Shown: positions 45,358 through 54,056 of the stretch, one piece after another
How the letters are laid out: each line of letters opens with the position of its first letter
Numbering within the stretch: the first letter of the stretch is position 1
Origin: Kitasatospora herbaricolor
GTDB taxonomy: Bacteria > Actinomycetota > Actinomycetes > Streptomycetales > Streptomycetaceae
NCBI RefSeq assembly: GCF_030813695.1
Contig: NZ_JAUSVA010000002.1
Location: 4,712,001 to 4,776,000, forward strand
Reading direction: 5' to 3'
Length of the DNA: 64,000 nt
Translations under genes and position numbers: made by a program
The notes under the pieces: model-generated
Told to the model about the DNA's origin: nothing
Database searches by the model: none
The model's input: only the letters and a program-made list of their open reading frames with translations

Positions 45358-45632
45358 GGATTCGGTCTGCTCCCGCCTGGCCGCCGCGCCTGAGGGTGGC
45401 CGTTCTGTGTGGGGGGCGGCGTGCTCTGCCGCTTCCAGCGAAGCACGGAGAGGGTCTGGACTGATAGCGAAACGGTGAGATTCGTAAGTATCAGTTGCGT
45501 GTCACCCAGAGTGCGCCGCCACGCACGCCCTGTCCATCCAACGAGTGGTGCGAGCTCCCTCCCGGCCCGCCGGGAGGCCGGTCCGGCGGGGTACTGTGGC
45601 TGATCGCACCGAGACGAGACAGAGGCGAGAAG

Positions 45633-46799
45633 GTGACCGCGCAGAGCCCCGTCCGCTGGTCGGACCCCGAGCAGCAGGAGCTGGAGGAGCGGGTCGCCGC
45701 GACCGAACTCGCCTGGCTCACGATGGACGTCGACGTGCAGGCCCTGCGGGTCGAGATCGACAACTTCGCGTTGATCCACCACCAGCTGCTCGGCCCGCTC
45801 TACACGCGGCTGGACGAGCTGGACGCGCTGATCGCCGAGGCCGTCGCCGCCCGCACCGGCCACCCGGAGGACGTCCGCCGGGCCGCCGACGCCCGCCGGC
45901 AGGTGGACGAGCTCCCCGACCTGGAGTCGCTCTTCGCCGACATCCAGGAGCAGGAGGCGGCCGCCGCCCCGCCGGAGCCGCCGACCCGGGTGCGCCCCGG
46001 CAAGGACGCCCAGCGGATCTACCGCGACCTGGCCCGCCGGGCCCACCCCGACCTGTCCACCGACCCGGCCGAGCAGCGCCGTCGCTCCGCGTTCATCGCC
46101 CGGGTCAACGAGGCGTACGCGTACGGCGACGCCGAGGCGCTGGCCCGGCTCGCCGAGGAGTGGTCCACCGACCCCGAGGCGGCGCCCGCCGTCGACTCCC
46201 CCGACCGGCTGGCCTGGCTGCGGCAGCGGCTGGAGTGGCTCGGCGGGAAGATCGCCGAGGTGGCCGCCGAGCAGGTCCGGCTGGAGAACACCGCGATGGG
46301 CGAGCTGCTGGCGCTCTCCCCCCAGGACCCGGACCGGCTGCTGGAGGAGCTCGCCGAACAGCTGCTCGCCAAGGCCGCCGCCCAGCAGGCCGAGCTGGAG
46401 CGGCTGCTCGCCGCGCCCGCCGGGCAGCCCGTGGACGACCGCACCGAGAACCCGACCCAGGAGACCCAGACGATGTTCCCCCAGATCCCCTCCATCGACG
46501 CCGCCGCCGTCCCCGCCGACGCCGTCCTGCTCGACGTCCGCGAGCAGGACGAGTGGGACGCCGGCCACGTGGACGGTGCGCGGCACATCCCGATCGGTGA
46601 GGTGGTCGCCCGGATCGGCGAGCTGCCCGACGCCAGGCTGTACGTGCTGTGCCGGGTCGGCGGCCGGTCCGCGCAGGTCGTGCAGTACCTGGTGCAGCAG
46701 GGCCTGGACGCGGTCAACGTGGACGGCGGGATGTTCGCCTGGGAGGGTGCCGGCCGTCCGATGGTCGGCACCGGCGGCGCCGAGGCCTTCGTCCTCTAG
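45633..46799 (+). CDS. J-domain-like protein fused to a rhodanese domain
   Basis: A 388-residue protein. Residues 1-110 are helical, Glu/Ala/Leu-rich; a divergent J-domain (about 120-175) has the HPD motif at 138-140 (RRAHPDLSTD); a second coiled coil follows (about 190-265). Residues 285-388 form a rhodanese domain with LLDVREQDEWDAGHVDGARHIPIGE, active-site Cys340 (YVLCRVGGRSAQ) and VDGGMFAWEG. The two parts are in one frame with no stop between them. ATG codon 281 (46473) has AGGAG at 46459-46463, perfect spacing, so the rhodanese may also be made alone. GTG start at 45633. I recall the two as neighbouring separate genes in relatives. Confidence 0.85.
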   Translation: MTAQSPVRWSDPEQQELEERVAATELAWLTMDVDVQALRVEIDNFALIHHQLLGPLYTRLDELDALIAEAVAARTGHPEDVRRAADARRQVDELPDLESLFADIQEQEAAAAPPEPPTRVRPGKDAQRIYRDLARRAHPDLSTDPAEQRRRSAFIARVNEAYAYGDAEALARLAEEWSTDPEAAPAVDSPDRLAWLRQRLEWLGGKIAEVAAEQVRLENTAMGELLALSPQDPDRLLEELAEQLLAKAAAQQAELERLLAAPAGQPVDDRTENPTQETQTMFPQIPSIDAAAVPADAVLLDVREQDEWDAGHVDGARHIPIGEVVARIGELPDARLYVLCRVGGRSAQVVQYLVQQGLDAVNVDGGMFAWEGAGRPMVGTGGAEAFVL

Positions 46800-46829
46800 G
46801 ACGCCCCGCGACGGGACGCCCCGCGACGG
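46800..46829. repeat. Two 15-bp tandem repeats
   Basis: GACGCCCCGCGACGG occurs at 46800-46814 and 46815-46829, followed by a truncated third copy (GACGCCCGC). It starts at the first base after the stop codon of the fusion gene. Confidence 0.85.
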
Positions 46830-46856
46830 GACGCCCGCTCGCGGGAAGTCCTCCGC

Positions 46857-46884
46857 AGCCGGTCCGGCGTCGCCCGGACCGGCT
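46857..46884 (+). terminator. Hairpin after the J-domain/rhodanese gene
   Basis: An 11-bp perfect stem (46857-46867 with 46874-46884) with a 6-nt loop; no U tract. Confidence 0.7.
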
Positions 46885-47039
46885 CCGCCGGACCCTCCCC
46901 GCGCCGCGGGGCCTTAGGGCAAGATGGGCGGGCGCGCCCGAGGGGTGCCCCCGGCCAGGCCCGGGAGGCGGCCCGCCCTGGGGCGCGCGCCGCCCGGCGC
47001 ACGACCGGGCAGCGGCGCGAGCGACCACCCGGGGAGAGC

Positions 47040-47750
47040 ATGGCGCGGACCATCGCCGACGGGCCGGGGCACACCGGCGAGCGGCCCGGGCCGGTGCCCG
47101 GGGAGCCGGACACTGCCCCCCTCCCGGTCCGGTCGACGCCCGCCCTGGTGGTGCTGTGCCTCGCCGGCGCCCTGCTGCTGGGGGCCACCGGGGTCTTCCT
47201 GGGCGCCGTCTTCCTGCACGTCGCGCCCGCGAACGCGCTGTCCCGGGAGTACCGGCACCAGGTGGACGCGATCGTCTACCCGGAGTTCGAGCAGAACTGG
47301 AAGCTGTTCGCGCCGAACCCGCTGCAGCAGAACGTCCGGCTGGACGCCCGGGTGCGGACCGTCGTGGACGGCGGCGCCACCCGCGAGCACGACTGGCTGG
47401 GCCTGACCGCACAGGACATCGCCGCGATCCGGGGCAACCCGGCGCCCAGCCACGCCGACCAGAACATGCTGCGCCGGGCCTGGGACTTCTACGACGGCTC
47501 GCACGCCGGGCCGGACGGCACGCTGACCAACCCCCGGGGCAAGCTCGCCGAGCAGTACCTCAAGCGGATCGCGCTGCAGCGGATCGGCCGCACCGCCGAC
47601 GGCGAGCGGATCCTGGAGATCCAGTTCCGGGTGACCGGGGTGCCGGTCGCGCCGCCCGGCTGGGCCGGCGAGAGCCCGCCGGTGACCGCGCCGGCCCGGG
47701 AGCTGCCCTGGTGGCCGGTGAACGACGAGGACTACCGGGGGCTGGCGTGA
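47040..47750 (+). CDS. DUF5819 family membrane-anchored protein
   Basis: A 236-residue protein with one N-terminal membrane span (about 33-58) and an outside domain containing YRHQVDAIVYPEFEQNWKLFAPNP (family signature), HADQNMLRRAWDFYDGSH and EILEIQFRV-like strands. The ATG at 47040 has GGGGAG upstream. The stop overlaps the start of the next gene (GTGA at 47747-47750), so translation is coupled to the HTTM protein. Family known only by number; the fixed pairing suggests that the two proteins act together at the membrane. Confidence 0.85.
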   Translation: MARTIADGPGHTGERPGPVPGEPDTAPLPVRSTPALVVLCLAGALLLGATGVFLGAVFLHVAPANALSREYRHQVDAIVYPEFEQNWKLFAPNPLQQNVRLDARVRTVVDGGATREHDWLGLTAQDIAAIRGNPAPSHADQNMLRRAWDFYDGSHAGPDGTLTNPRGKLAEQYLKRIALQRIGRTADGERILEIQFRVTGVPVAPPGWAGESPPVTAPARELPWWPVNDEDYRGLA

Positions 47751-49183
47751 GCGGGACCTCCCAGGCCGGGGCGCCGCAGGCGGAGCCCGCGCGCGGACGC
47801 GGCGCCGGGCCCGGCCGGGACGGGGACCGGTACCGACAGCAGGTCCGGGGCGCGGGCCCGGGCTCCGAGCAGGCGCCGGAGCAGCCGCTGCTGGTCGGGA
47901 TCCCCCGCCAGCCCGCCGCCGGGCCGGGCACTCCCGACGCCGTACCGGGGCCGGTCGTGGCCCCCGGACCGCTCCCCCGGCCCGACGCCCGCGCCGACCC
48001 GGCGCCCGGCCCGGTGGCCGCCGTGGGGGCGGCCCTCGCCCGGGGCTTCGCCGCGTTCACCGGCCGGGTGTTCGGCCCGTACCAGGCGGCCGTGGTGCGG
48101 ATCGGCTTCGGGCTGGCCTGGCTCGCCTTCCTGCTGCGCGAGTGGCCCGAGCGCCGGGTGCTGTACGGCGACCGCTCGCCCTGGTCGCTCGACCTGGCCG
48201 GGCAGCTGCTGGCGGACAACGGCGCCTTCACGGTGCTGACCTGGTTCGGCGGCCGGTTCTGGTTCGAGCTGGTCTACCACCTGGCTGTGCTGGCCGCCGC
48301 GCTGGTGGTGCTCGGCTGGCGGACCAGGGCGAGCGGCGTGCTGTTCATGGTGAGCGTGCTGTCGCTGCAGAACCGGAACGTCTTCGTCGGCGACGGCGGC
48401 GACAACGTGCTGCACGTGATGGCGGTCTACCTGGTCCTCACCCGCTGCGCGACCGTCTGGTCGCTGGACGCCCGGCGCCGCCGGGCGGGCGACGACCGGA
48501 GCCGGGGCGCGGTGGCGCTCTGGGCCGTGCTCGGTGCCGCGCTGACGGCGGCCCAGTTCGGCGGTTTCTCCGGCGGGACGCTGGACTGGGTGTCGGCGTC
48601 CCGGCCGTACCCGGGCTTCGCCCCGCTGCTCTGGGGGCTGTGGACGGTCGCCGGCCTCTGGTACGCCGTCAACCGGTGGTGGCCGTCGGGGGAGCCGCGG
48701 GCGGTGCTGGACGCGCTGGCCACCATGCTGCACAACTGCGCGCTGCTGGTGATCGCCACCGAGGTGGTGCTGATCTACTCGACGGCCGGCTGGTACAAGG
48801 TCCAGGGGTCGCGCTGGCAGGACGGGACGGCCCTCTACTACCCGCTGCACCTGGACTACTTCGCGCCCTGGCCGTGGCTGTCCGGGCTGCTGGGGGCGGC
48901 CCTGCTGCCGGTCTTCGTGATCACCTACGGGACGGTGGCCGTGCAGGTGGCCTTCCCGTTCACGCTGATCGACCGGCGGGTCAAGAACGTGCTGCTGGCC
49001 GTGATGATGGCCGAGCACGCGGGGATCGCGGTGGTGCTCGGGCTGCCGGTCTTCTCGCTGGCGATGATCGCGGCGGACGCGGTGTTCCTGCCCACGAGCG
49101 TGCTGCTCAGGGCCGGGGCCGGGCTCTCCGCCCTGCGGGTCCGGCTCGCCGCCTCCCGGGCCGGGCGGACCTTGCCGCGGTAG
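47747..49183 (+). CDS. HTTM domain (vitamin-K-dependent carboxylase-like) membrane protein
   Basis: A 478-residue protein. After a disordered Pro/Gly/Ala/Arg head (1-95) come about eight membrane spans with FGPYQAAVVRIGFGLAWLAFL, LLADNGAFTVLTWFGG, NVFVGDGGDNVLHVMAVYLVL and YSTAGWYKVQGSRWQDGTALYYPLHLDYF (this last is quoted as separate halves YSTAGWYKVQGSRWQDG and TALYYPLHLDYF). The HTTM fold is related to gamma-glutamyl carboxylase, but the bacterial versions have no proven reaction. It is translationally coupled to the DUF5819 gene. No vitamin K (menaquinone) gene is nearby. Confidence 0.85.
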   Translation: MSGTSQAGAPQAEPARGRGAGPGRDGDRYRQQVRGAGPGSEQAPEQPLLVGIPRQPAAGPGTPDAVPGPVVAPGPLPRPDARADPAPGPVAAVGAALARGFAAFTGRVFGPYQAAVVRIGFGLAWLAFLLREWPERRVLYGDRSPWSLDLAGQLLADNGAFTVLTWFGGRFWFELVYHLAVLAAALVVLGWRTRASGVLFMVSVLSLQNRNVFVGDGGDNVLHVMAVYLVLTRCATVWSLDARRRRAGDDRSRGAVALWAVLGAALTAAQFGGFSGGTLDWVSASRPYPGFAPLLWGLWTVAGLWYAVNRWWPSGEPRAVLDALATMLHNCALLVIATEVVLIYSTAGWYKVQGSRWQDGTALYYPLHLDYFAPWPWLSGLLGAALLPVFVITYGTVAVQVAFPFTLIDRRVKNVLLAVMMAEHAGIAVVLGLPVFSLAMIAADAVFLPTSVLLRAGAGLSALRVRLAASRAGRTLPR

Positions 49184-49250
49184 TCGCCGTCGCGCGGAGC
49201 GCGGTCCTTCCGGCCACCCACCCTGGGTCGACCCGTCTAAGCTGTCCGTT

Positions 49251-51404
49251 ATGTCCTGGTTAGCTGCCCTCCGTGACACGGCGCGGGCCGGGCTGACCCT
49301 GGACCGGACCCTCACCAACCCCCAACGCGCGCTGCGCGGAGCCGTCGCCGTCGCCCTGGTGATCTTCCCGACCCTGGCCATCGGCGGGCCGGGGCTGGCC
49401 ACCTCCGCCGCGATGGGCGCCTTCATCGCGGGCACCGCCACCTTCCAGCGCAGCTTCCGGCCCCGGCCGACCATCGCGATCGCGGCCGGGGCCGGCCTGG
49501 GCATCAGCACCTTTCTCGGGTACCTGGCGGTCGGCGTGCCCGGGGCCTTCCCCGTCCTGCTGGCGGTCTGGGCCTTCGGCGCCGGGCTGCTGTGGGCGAT
49601 CGGGCCCACCGCCGGCGTGGTCGCGGCCACCACCGTCTCGGTGATGCTGGTCGTCGTCCAGCTGCCGGTGAGCGTGCCCGCCGCGCTCGGGCACGGCCTG
49701 GTCTGCGCGCTCGGCGGTGCCGTCCAGGCCCTGCTGATCACCGTCTGGCCGATCGGCAACTGGACCGCCCAGCGCGAGGCGCTCGCCGACACCTTCGCCG
49801 AACTCGCCGACTACGCCCGCCGGCTGCGCCACGACCCGATCGCGCACCTGGACCCGGCCCCCTTCATCACCGCCCGGCACGCCGCCACCCTGACCTCCTG
49901 GCAGGAACGCCGCCGGCCGGCCGAGATGCGCGGGCTGCGCAGCATCGCGGAGCGGATCCGTCCGGCCCTGGCCGCCATCGCCGATCCCAAGGTCGGCGCC
50001 CCGGCCGAGGGGCCCGAGCGCGACCGGGCCCGCGAGGTGCTGGCGGCCGCCGCCGAGGCGACGGACGCGCTGGCGCGGGCGGTGCGCACCGGCGATCCGC
50101 TCCGGCTGCCGCGCTCGACCCCCGCGCTCACCCTGGTGACCCCCGCGCAGGGGCCGCAGCTGCGCGGCGCCGCCCGGCGGGCCACCCGCCGACTGGCCGG
50201 CCTGCTGCGCCGGGCCGCGGACATCCTGGACGGCAGCGACGAGGAGAGCATCGGCTCGCTGGCGGTCGACCCGGGCAGCACGCTGCGCAAGCCCCCGCTG
50301 CACCGGATGGTGCCGATCGCGGCCCGGACCGTCCGGCGCCAGCTGCAGCCGCACTCGGCCGTCTTCCAGCACGCCGTCCGGCTCTCCGGGGTGGTCACCG
50401 TCTCGTACCTGCTGGCCCGGACGGTCGGCTTCCACCACGGCTACTGGGCCCCGCTGACCTCCGCCATGGTGATGCGGCCGGACTTCGCGCAGACCTACAG
50501 CCGGGGGGTGGCCCGGCTGGCGGGCACCGTGGTCGGCGTGGCCTTCTCCACCCTGGTGGTCCAACTGCTGGACCCGGGGCAGTGGCTTTCGGCCGGCTTC
50601 GCGGTGCTCTGCATCGGCGGCGCCTACCTGACGCTGCGCACGGGGTACGCGCTGATGACCGCCTGCGTCTCCTCGTACGTGGTCTTCCTGCTCGGCCTCC
50701 AGCCGGGGGACCCGCTGGCCACGGCCTTCGAGCGGGTCGGGCTGACCCTGCTGGGCGGTGGTGTGGCGCTGCTCGCGTACGCGCTCTTCCCGACCTGGCA
50801 GTCGGCCCGGCTCGGCGAGCGGCTCGCCGAGTGGCTGGCCGCCGCCGGCCGCTACAACGCCGCCGCGCTGCGCGTCTACGGCGACCCGGCCACCGACGGC
50901 TCCGGTGAGGTGCGCTCCGCCCTGCTGGACTCCCGGGAGGCCCGCTCGGAGCTGATGCAGGCGGTGCAGCGGGCGGACGTCGAGCCGGTCCGGCACAAGA
51001 CCCGGCTGCCGGACGTCTCGCGCAAGCAGATCGACCGGGCCCGGGCGGCCGTCGGCCACCTCGGCCGGGTGGGCATCCTGCTGGAGGCGCACCTGCCGGG
51101 GCGGGACGCCGATCCGGTGCCCGGCGTCCCCGAGTTCGCGGACGAGGTCAGGTACGGCACCGCGCTGGCGGCGGGCGCCCTGCTCACCGGGCGGCGGGTG
51201 GAGTTCGACTCGGTCCGGGAGGCGCACGCCAAGCTGGAGCGGGAGCTCTCGCAGGCACCGGAGAGCGACCGGCTCGACGTGATCAGGTCCGCCACCCGGC
51301 TGCTGCTGCAGGCCCTGAAGGACCTGGAACGGGCGCTGCGCCGCGGCGCCGGGCAGCCGGGCGCCGCGCAGCAGCCCCGGGAGCACGAGCGCGCGGGCGC
51401 CTGA
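49251..51404 (+). CDS. FUSC-family membrane protein with an early TTA codon
   Basis: A 717-residue protein with two blocks of about five to six membrane spans (about 25-165 and 385-520) around a soluble helical region, the layout of FUSC/aromatic-acid-exporter (YccS/AaeB) proteins. MSWLAALRDTARAGL is the usual family start. Codon 4 is TTA (49260-49262), the only in-frame TTA I noticed in the window; in streptomycetes this makes translation depend on the bldA tRNA. No Shine-Dalgarno sequence is visible; TAAGCT (49238-49243) lies 7 bp before the ATG, which fits a leaderless transcript. Substrate unknown. Confidence 0.85.
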   Translation: MSWLAALRDTARAGLTLDRTLTNPQRALRGAVAVALVIFPTLAIGGPGLATSAAMGAFIAGTATFQRSFRPRPTIAIAAGAGLGISTFLGYLAVGVPGAFPVLLAVWAFGAGLLWAIGPTAGVVAATTVSVMLVVVQLPVSVPAALGHGLVCALGGAVQALLITVWPIGNWTAQREALADTFAELADYARRLRHDPIAHLDPAPFITARHAATLTSWQERRRPAEMRGLRSIAERIRPALAAIADPKVGAPAEGPERDRAREVLAAAAEATDALARAVRTGDPLRLPRSTPALTLVTPAQGPQLRGAARRATRRLAGLLRRAADILDGSDEESIGSLAVDPGSTLRKPPLHRMVPIAARTVRRQLQPHSAVFQHAVRLSGVVTVSYLLARTVGFHHGYWAPLTSAMVMRPDFAQTYSRGVARLAGTVVGVAFSTLVVQLLDPGQWLSAGFAVLCIGGAYLTLRTGYALMTACVSSYVVFLLGLQPGDPLATAFERVGLTLLGGGVALLAYALFPTWQSARLGERLAEWLAAAGRYNAAALRVYGDPATDGSGEVRSALLDSREARSELMQAVQRADVEPVRHKTRLPDVSRKQIDRARAAVGHLGRVGILLEAHLPGRDADPVPGVPEFADEVRYGTALAAGALLTGRRVEFDSVREAHAKLERELSQAPESDRLDVIRSATRLLLQALKDLERALRRGAGQPGAAQQPREHERAGA

Positions 51405-51465
51405 GGCGCCCGGGCGGGCGCGGGGGCCCGCCGGGGCGCCGGTCGAGGGGTGGGAGAGTGGGGGC

Positions 51466-52233
51466 ATGAACGACGAGGCCGAGGTCACCGGGTTGCTACG
51501 GAGCTGGCGGGAGAGCGCCGCCGCCCCCGGGACGGTGGTCCTGGACGGGTTCCACGCGCTGAAGCACGCGCTGCGCTTCGGCGGCGACGTCCGGTACGTG
51601 TGCACCGCCGACCTGTCGGCCCTGCTGCGCCTGGCGGAGGAACTGGCGCCGGACGTGGCACCGGCCCTGTCGGCGCTGGCGGTGGAGCTGCCGGAGCCGG
51701 CGCTGCGCACGCTGGCGCCCAAGCCGCACCCCACGGGTGTGGTCGCGCTGGCCGTCCGGCCCGGCCCGGCGGCCAACCTGGCGGCGCTGTCCCGCAGCCC
51801 GCGCCCGGCCCCGGTGGTGCTGCTGGAGAACCCGCGCAACCTGGGCAACGTCGGGGCGGTGATCCGGCTGGCGGCCGGCTTCGGCGCCACCGGCGTGGTG
51901 ACCACCGGCGACCTGGACCCCTGGCACCCCAACGTCGTGCGGGGCAGCGCCGGACTGCACTTCGCGACGGCGGTGGAGCGGCTGACGCTCGCCGAGCTGC
52001 CCGCCGGGCCGCTCTACGTCCTGGACCCGGAGGGCGCCGACATCAGGTCGGTGACCGTGCCGGACGACGCGCTGCTCGCCTTCGGCACCGAGCGGCACGG
52101 CGTCTCCGAGGAGCTGCGCGGGCGGGCCGCGCGGCTGGTCGCGGTGCCGATGCAGCCGGGGGTGTCCAGCTTCAACCTCGCGACCAGCGTGGCGATGGGG
52201 CTCTTCCACTGGATGTCCGGCCGCCGGCCCTGA
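51466..52233 (+). CDS. TrmH/SpoU-family RNA 2'-O-ribose methyltransferase
   Basis: A 255-residue SPOUT-fold enzyme that methylates a ribose 2'-OH in tRNA or rRNA. The three SpoU motifs are present: motif 1 LLENPRNLGNVGAVIRLAAGFG, given here by its ends LLENPRNLGNV and IRLAAGFG; motif 2 LLAFGTERHGVSEEL; motif 3 VPMQPGVSSFNLATSVAMGL. The N-terminal part is a short substrate-binding region (about 1-110). ATG start at 51466 after a G-rich Shine-Dalgarno region. The particular RNA target cannot be told. Confidence 0.92.
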   Translation: MNDEAEVTGLLRSWRESAAAPGTVVLDGFHALKHALRFGGDVRYVCTADLSALLRLAEELAPDVAPALSALAVELPEPALRTLAPKPHPTGVVALAVRPGPAANLAALSRSPRPAPVVLLENPRNLGNVGAVIRLAAGFGATGVVTTGDLDPWHPNVVRGSAGLHFATAVERLTLAELPAGPLYVLDPEGADIRSVTVPDDALLAFGTERHGVSEELRGRAARLVAVPMQPGVSSFNLATSVAMGLFHWMSGRRP

Positions 52234-52272
52234 CCCTCCGGGCCGGCGGCCCGCCGGCCGCCGGACGGTGGG

Positions 52273-53670
52273 TCAGCCGAACAGCCGGCGCCAGGTGTCC
52301 GGGCCGGGGTAGCCGTCCGCCTCGTCGCCGCTCCAGCCCAGCGAGAGCTGGAAGGCCCGGGTGTTCAGGCGGTCGCTCTCGCTCCAGCGCGGGCCGGGGC
52401 CCTGGCTGTAGTAGCGGCCGAACCCCTTGCGGACCAACTGCTCGCCGAGCTGCTGGACGTAACCGTTGGACTGCCCCGGCGTGAACTTGTCGGCGCCGGG
52501 GAAGGCCGGGACGCCGGTCGCCGGCGGGGTGGTGGGCGGCGTGGTGGTGGGCGGGGTGACCGGCGGCGGGGGCGATCCGCCGCCGATGTTCTTGCCCTTG
52601 CCGTTGACCAGGAAGTCCCAGGTGTCCCGGCCGGGCAGGCCGTCCGCCTCGGCGCCGGTCCAGCCCTGGGCCAGCTGGAACGCCTCGGTCGCCTTGCGGT
52701 CCGCCTCGCCCCAGGTGGGGCCGGGGCCCTCGGAGTAGAACCGGCCGCCGCCGCGCTGGACCAGCATCTGCCCGAGCCGGGTGATGTACTCGTTGGACCT
52801 GCCCGGGCCGAACTTGTCCGCGCCCGGGAAGGCCGTGCTCTGGCCGGTGCCGTCGCTGCTGCTGCCGGTGCCGGTGCCGGTGCCCGTGCCCGGGTCGGTG
52901 CCGGTGCCGGTGTCCGGGTCGGTGCCGCCGTCGGTGCCACCGGGGGACAGCGCCTTGTAGCGGTAGGGCAGGTACCCGGTGGAGTTGCTCCAGTAGGCGT
53001 ACGGGGTGGTCCGCCGGATGGTGGCCGGGGAGGTCTGCTCGTACGCGAGGTAGCTGGTGCGGGCGGCGTCGGCCCACCCGCCGAAGATCGTCACGTGCGA
53101 TCCGGCCTGCGGGTTCGAGGGGTTGTTGAAGATCAGCACGTCGCCCGGCTGGAGTTCGTCCTTGGTGATCCGGTCGGCCAGGCCGGGCAGGGTCCAGGTG
53201 GTCTCGCTGGCGGCCAGCCCCCACGCCATCGAGACGTAGCCGGAGCAGTCCTGGCGGTACCCGTCGGACCAGTTGGAGCTCATGCTGTACGGCACCTTCT
53301 GGTCCACCCAGACCTGTGCGCGGGCGATGATCTGCTCGCGGGTGATCCCCTGGACGGCCTGCAGCCGGGCCGTGGCGCCCGCCGGGTCCCCGCCGAACCG
53401 GCCGCTGACCTCGCCCTGCGGGGTGCGGGGGGCCGGTGTGCTGCTGCTGCCGCCCGGGGTGGGGGCGGCCGTGGCGGCGGCGCCACCGCCCAGCACGGTG
53501 CCGACGGCCGCGAACAGGACGGCGGCCCGGCGGCGGACGCTGTGCGCGGCCGCGTGGCCGCCGTCCTGGACGGCCGCGGCGTGCAGCCTGGCCCGGCGGC
53601 GGGCGTTGCACCCCGGGCATATGCAGTCGGTGTCCGGCTCGACCTCGTCGAACTCCAGCAGTCGGGTCAT
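52273..53670 (-). CDS. Membrane-anchored NlpC/P60-like cell-wall hydrolase with two C-terminal repeats
   Basis: A 465-residue protein. The cytoplasmic head has a CxCxxC motif (Cys16, Cys18, Cys21, like a zinc ribbon), then a membrane span (about 49-70), a catalytic domain (about 105-240) with Cys142 in YRQDCSGYVSMAW and His192 in GSHVTIFGGW, a Thr/Gly/Asp/Pro repeat linker, and two about 75-residue repeats starting AFPGADKFxPGxSN (about 288-360 and 395-465) that look like peptidoglycan-binding modules. The ATG at 53670 has GGAAAGGGG upstream. The catalytic class is inferred from the Cys/His arrangement. Confidence 0.8.
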   Translation of the reverse strand: MTRLLEFDEVEPDTDCICPGCNARRRARLHAAAVQDGGHAAAHSVRRRAAVLFAAVGTVLGGGAAATAAPTPGGSSSTPAPRTPQGEVSGRFGGDPAGATARLQAVQGITREQIIARAQVWVDQKVPYSMSSNWSDGYRQDCSGYVSMAWGLAASETTWTLPGLADRITKDELQPGDVLIFNNPSNPQAGSHVTIFGGWADAARTSYLAYEQTSPATIRRTTPYAYWSNSTGYLPYRYKALSPGGTDGGTDPDTGTGTDPGTGTGTGTGSSSDGTGQSTAFPGADKFGPGRSNEYITRLGQMLVQRGGGRFYSEGPGPTWGEADRKATEAFQLAQGWTGAEADGLPGRDTWDFLVNGKGKNIGGGSPPPPVTPPTTTPPTTPPATGVPAFPGADKFTPGQSNGYVQQLGEQLVRKGFGRYYSQGPGPRWSESDRLNTRAFQLSLGWSGDEADGYPGPDTWRRLFG

Positions 53671-53972
53671 CTCCGCCCCTTTCCAGGGCACGTCGTTCCG
53701 GGGCCCGTCGCCCCCGGCCGGGAGCGCCCCCGCGTGGGGGCTGACGGCATGGCAGGAGAGACCTTCGCAGGCCGATCCGGTGTCATCAGGACCAACGTCC
53801 CAAATCGGACGGGTATTCGGCGCGATGGGATGGGCCGCGCGGGTGAGCCGGTGCGGACAGGAGGAGCTGAAAGGCCGTCGGACGGTGGGCGGCGCCCCCC
53901 GATGCTGCGGATGCGAAGCAGCCTTGCGGGGGGATGGGCGCGCAGGGGTCGGCGGGGCCGGTCGGCCCCGGC

Positions 53973-54026
53973 CGACGGCGGGTCAGGTGATGACGGCGGC
54001 CGACGGCGGGTCGGCGACGGCGGGTC
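53973..54026. repeat. Three copies of a 12-bp repeat
   Basis: CGACGGCGGGTC occurs at 53973-53984, 54001-54012 and 54015-54026, in the 386-bp gap between the hydrolase gene and the regulator gene. The rest of this gap holds no gene I can support. Probably simple GC-rich slippage. Confidence 0.75.
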
Positions 54027-54056
54027 GGCGGCGCCAGGTCGGCACCGGCCGCGACG

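Noticed and set aside
49251..51404. FUSC gene start downstream of the TTA codon
   Set aside because: The next possible start is inside the first membrane span, whereas MSWL fits the family N-terminus.
53973..54026. Short repeats as a CRISPR array
   Set aside because: Units of 12 bp with 2- and 16-bp spacing, no spacers of proper length and no cas gene.
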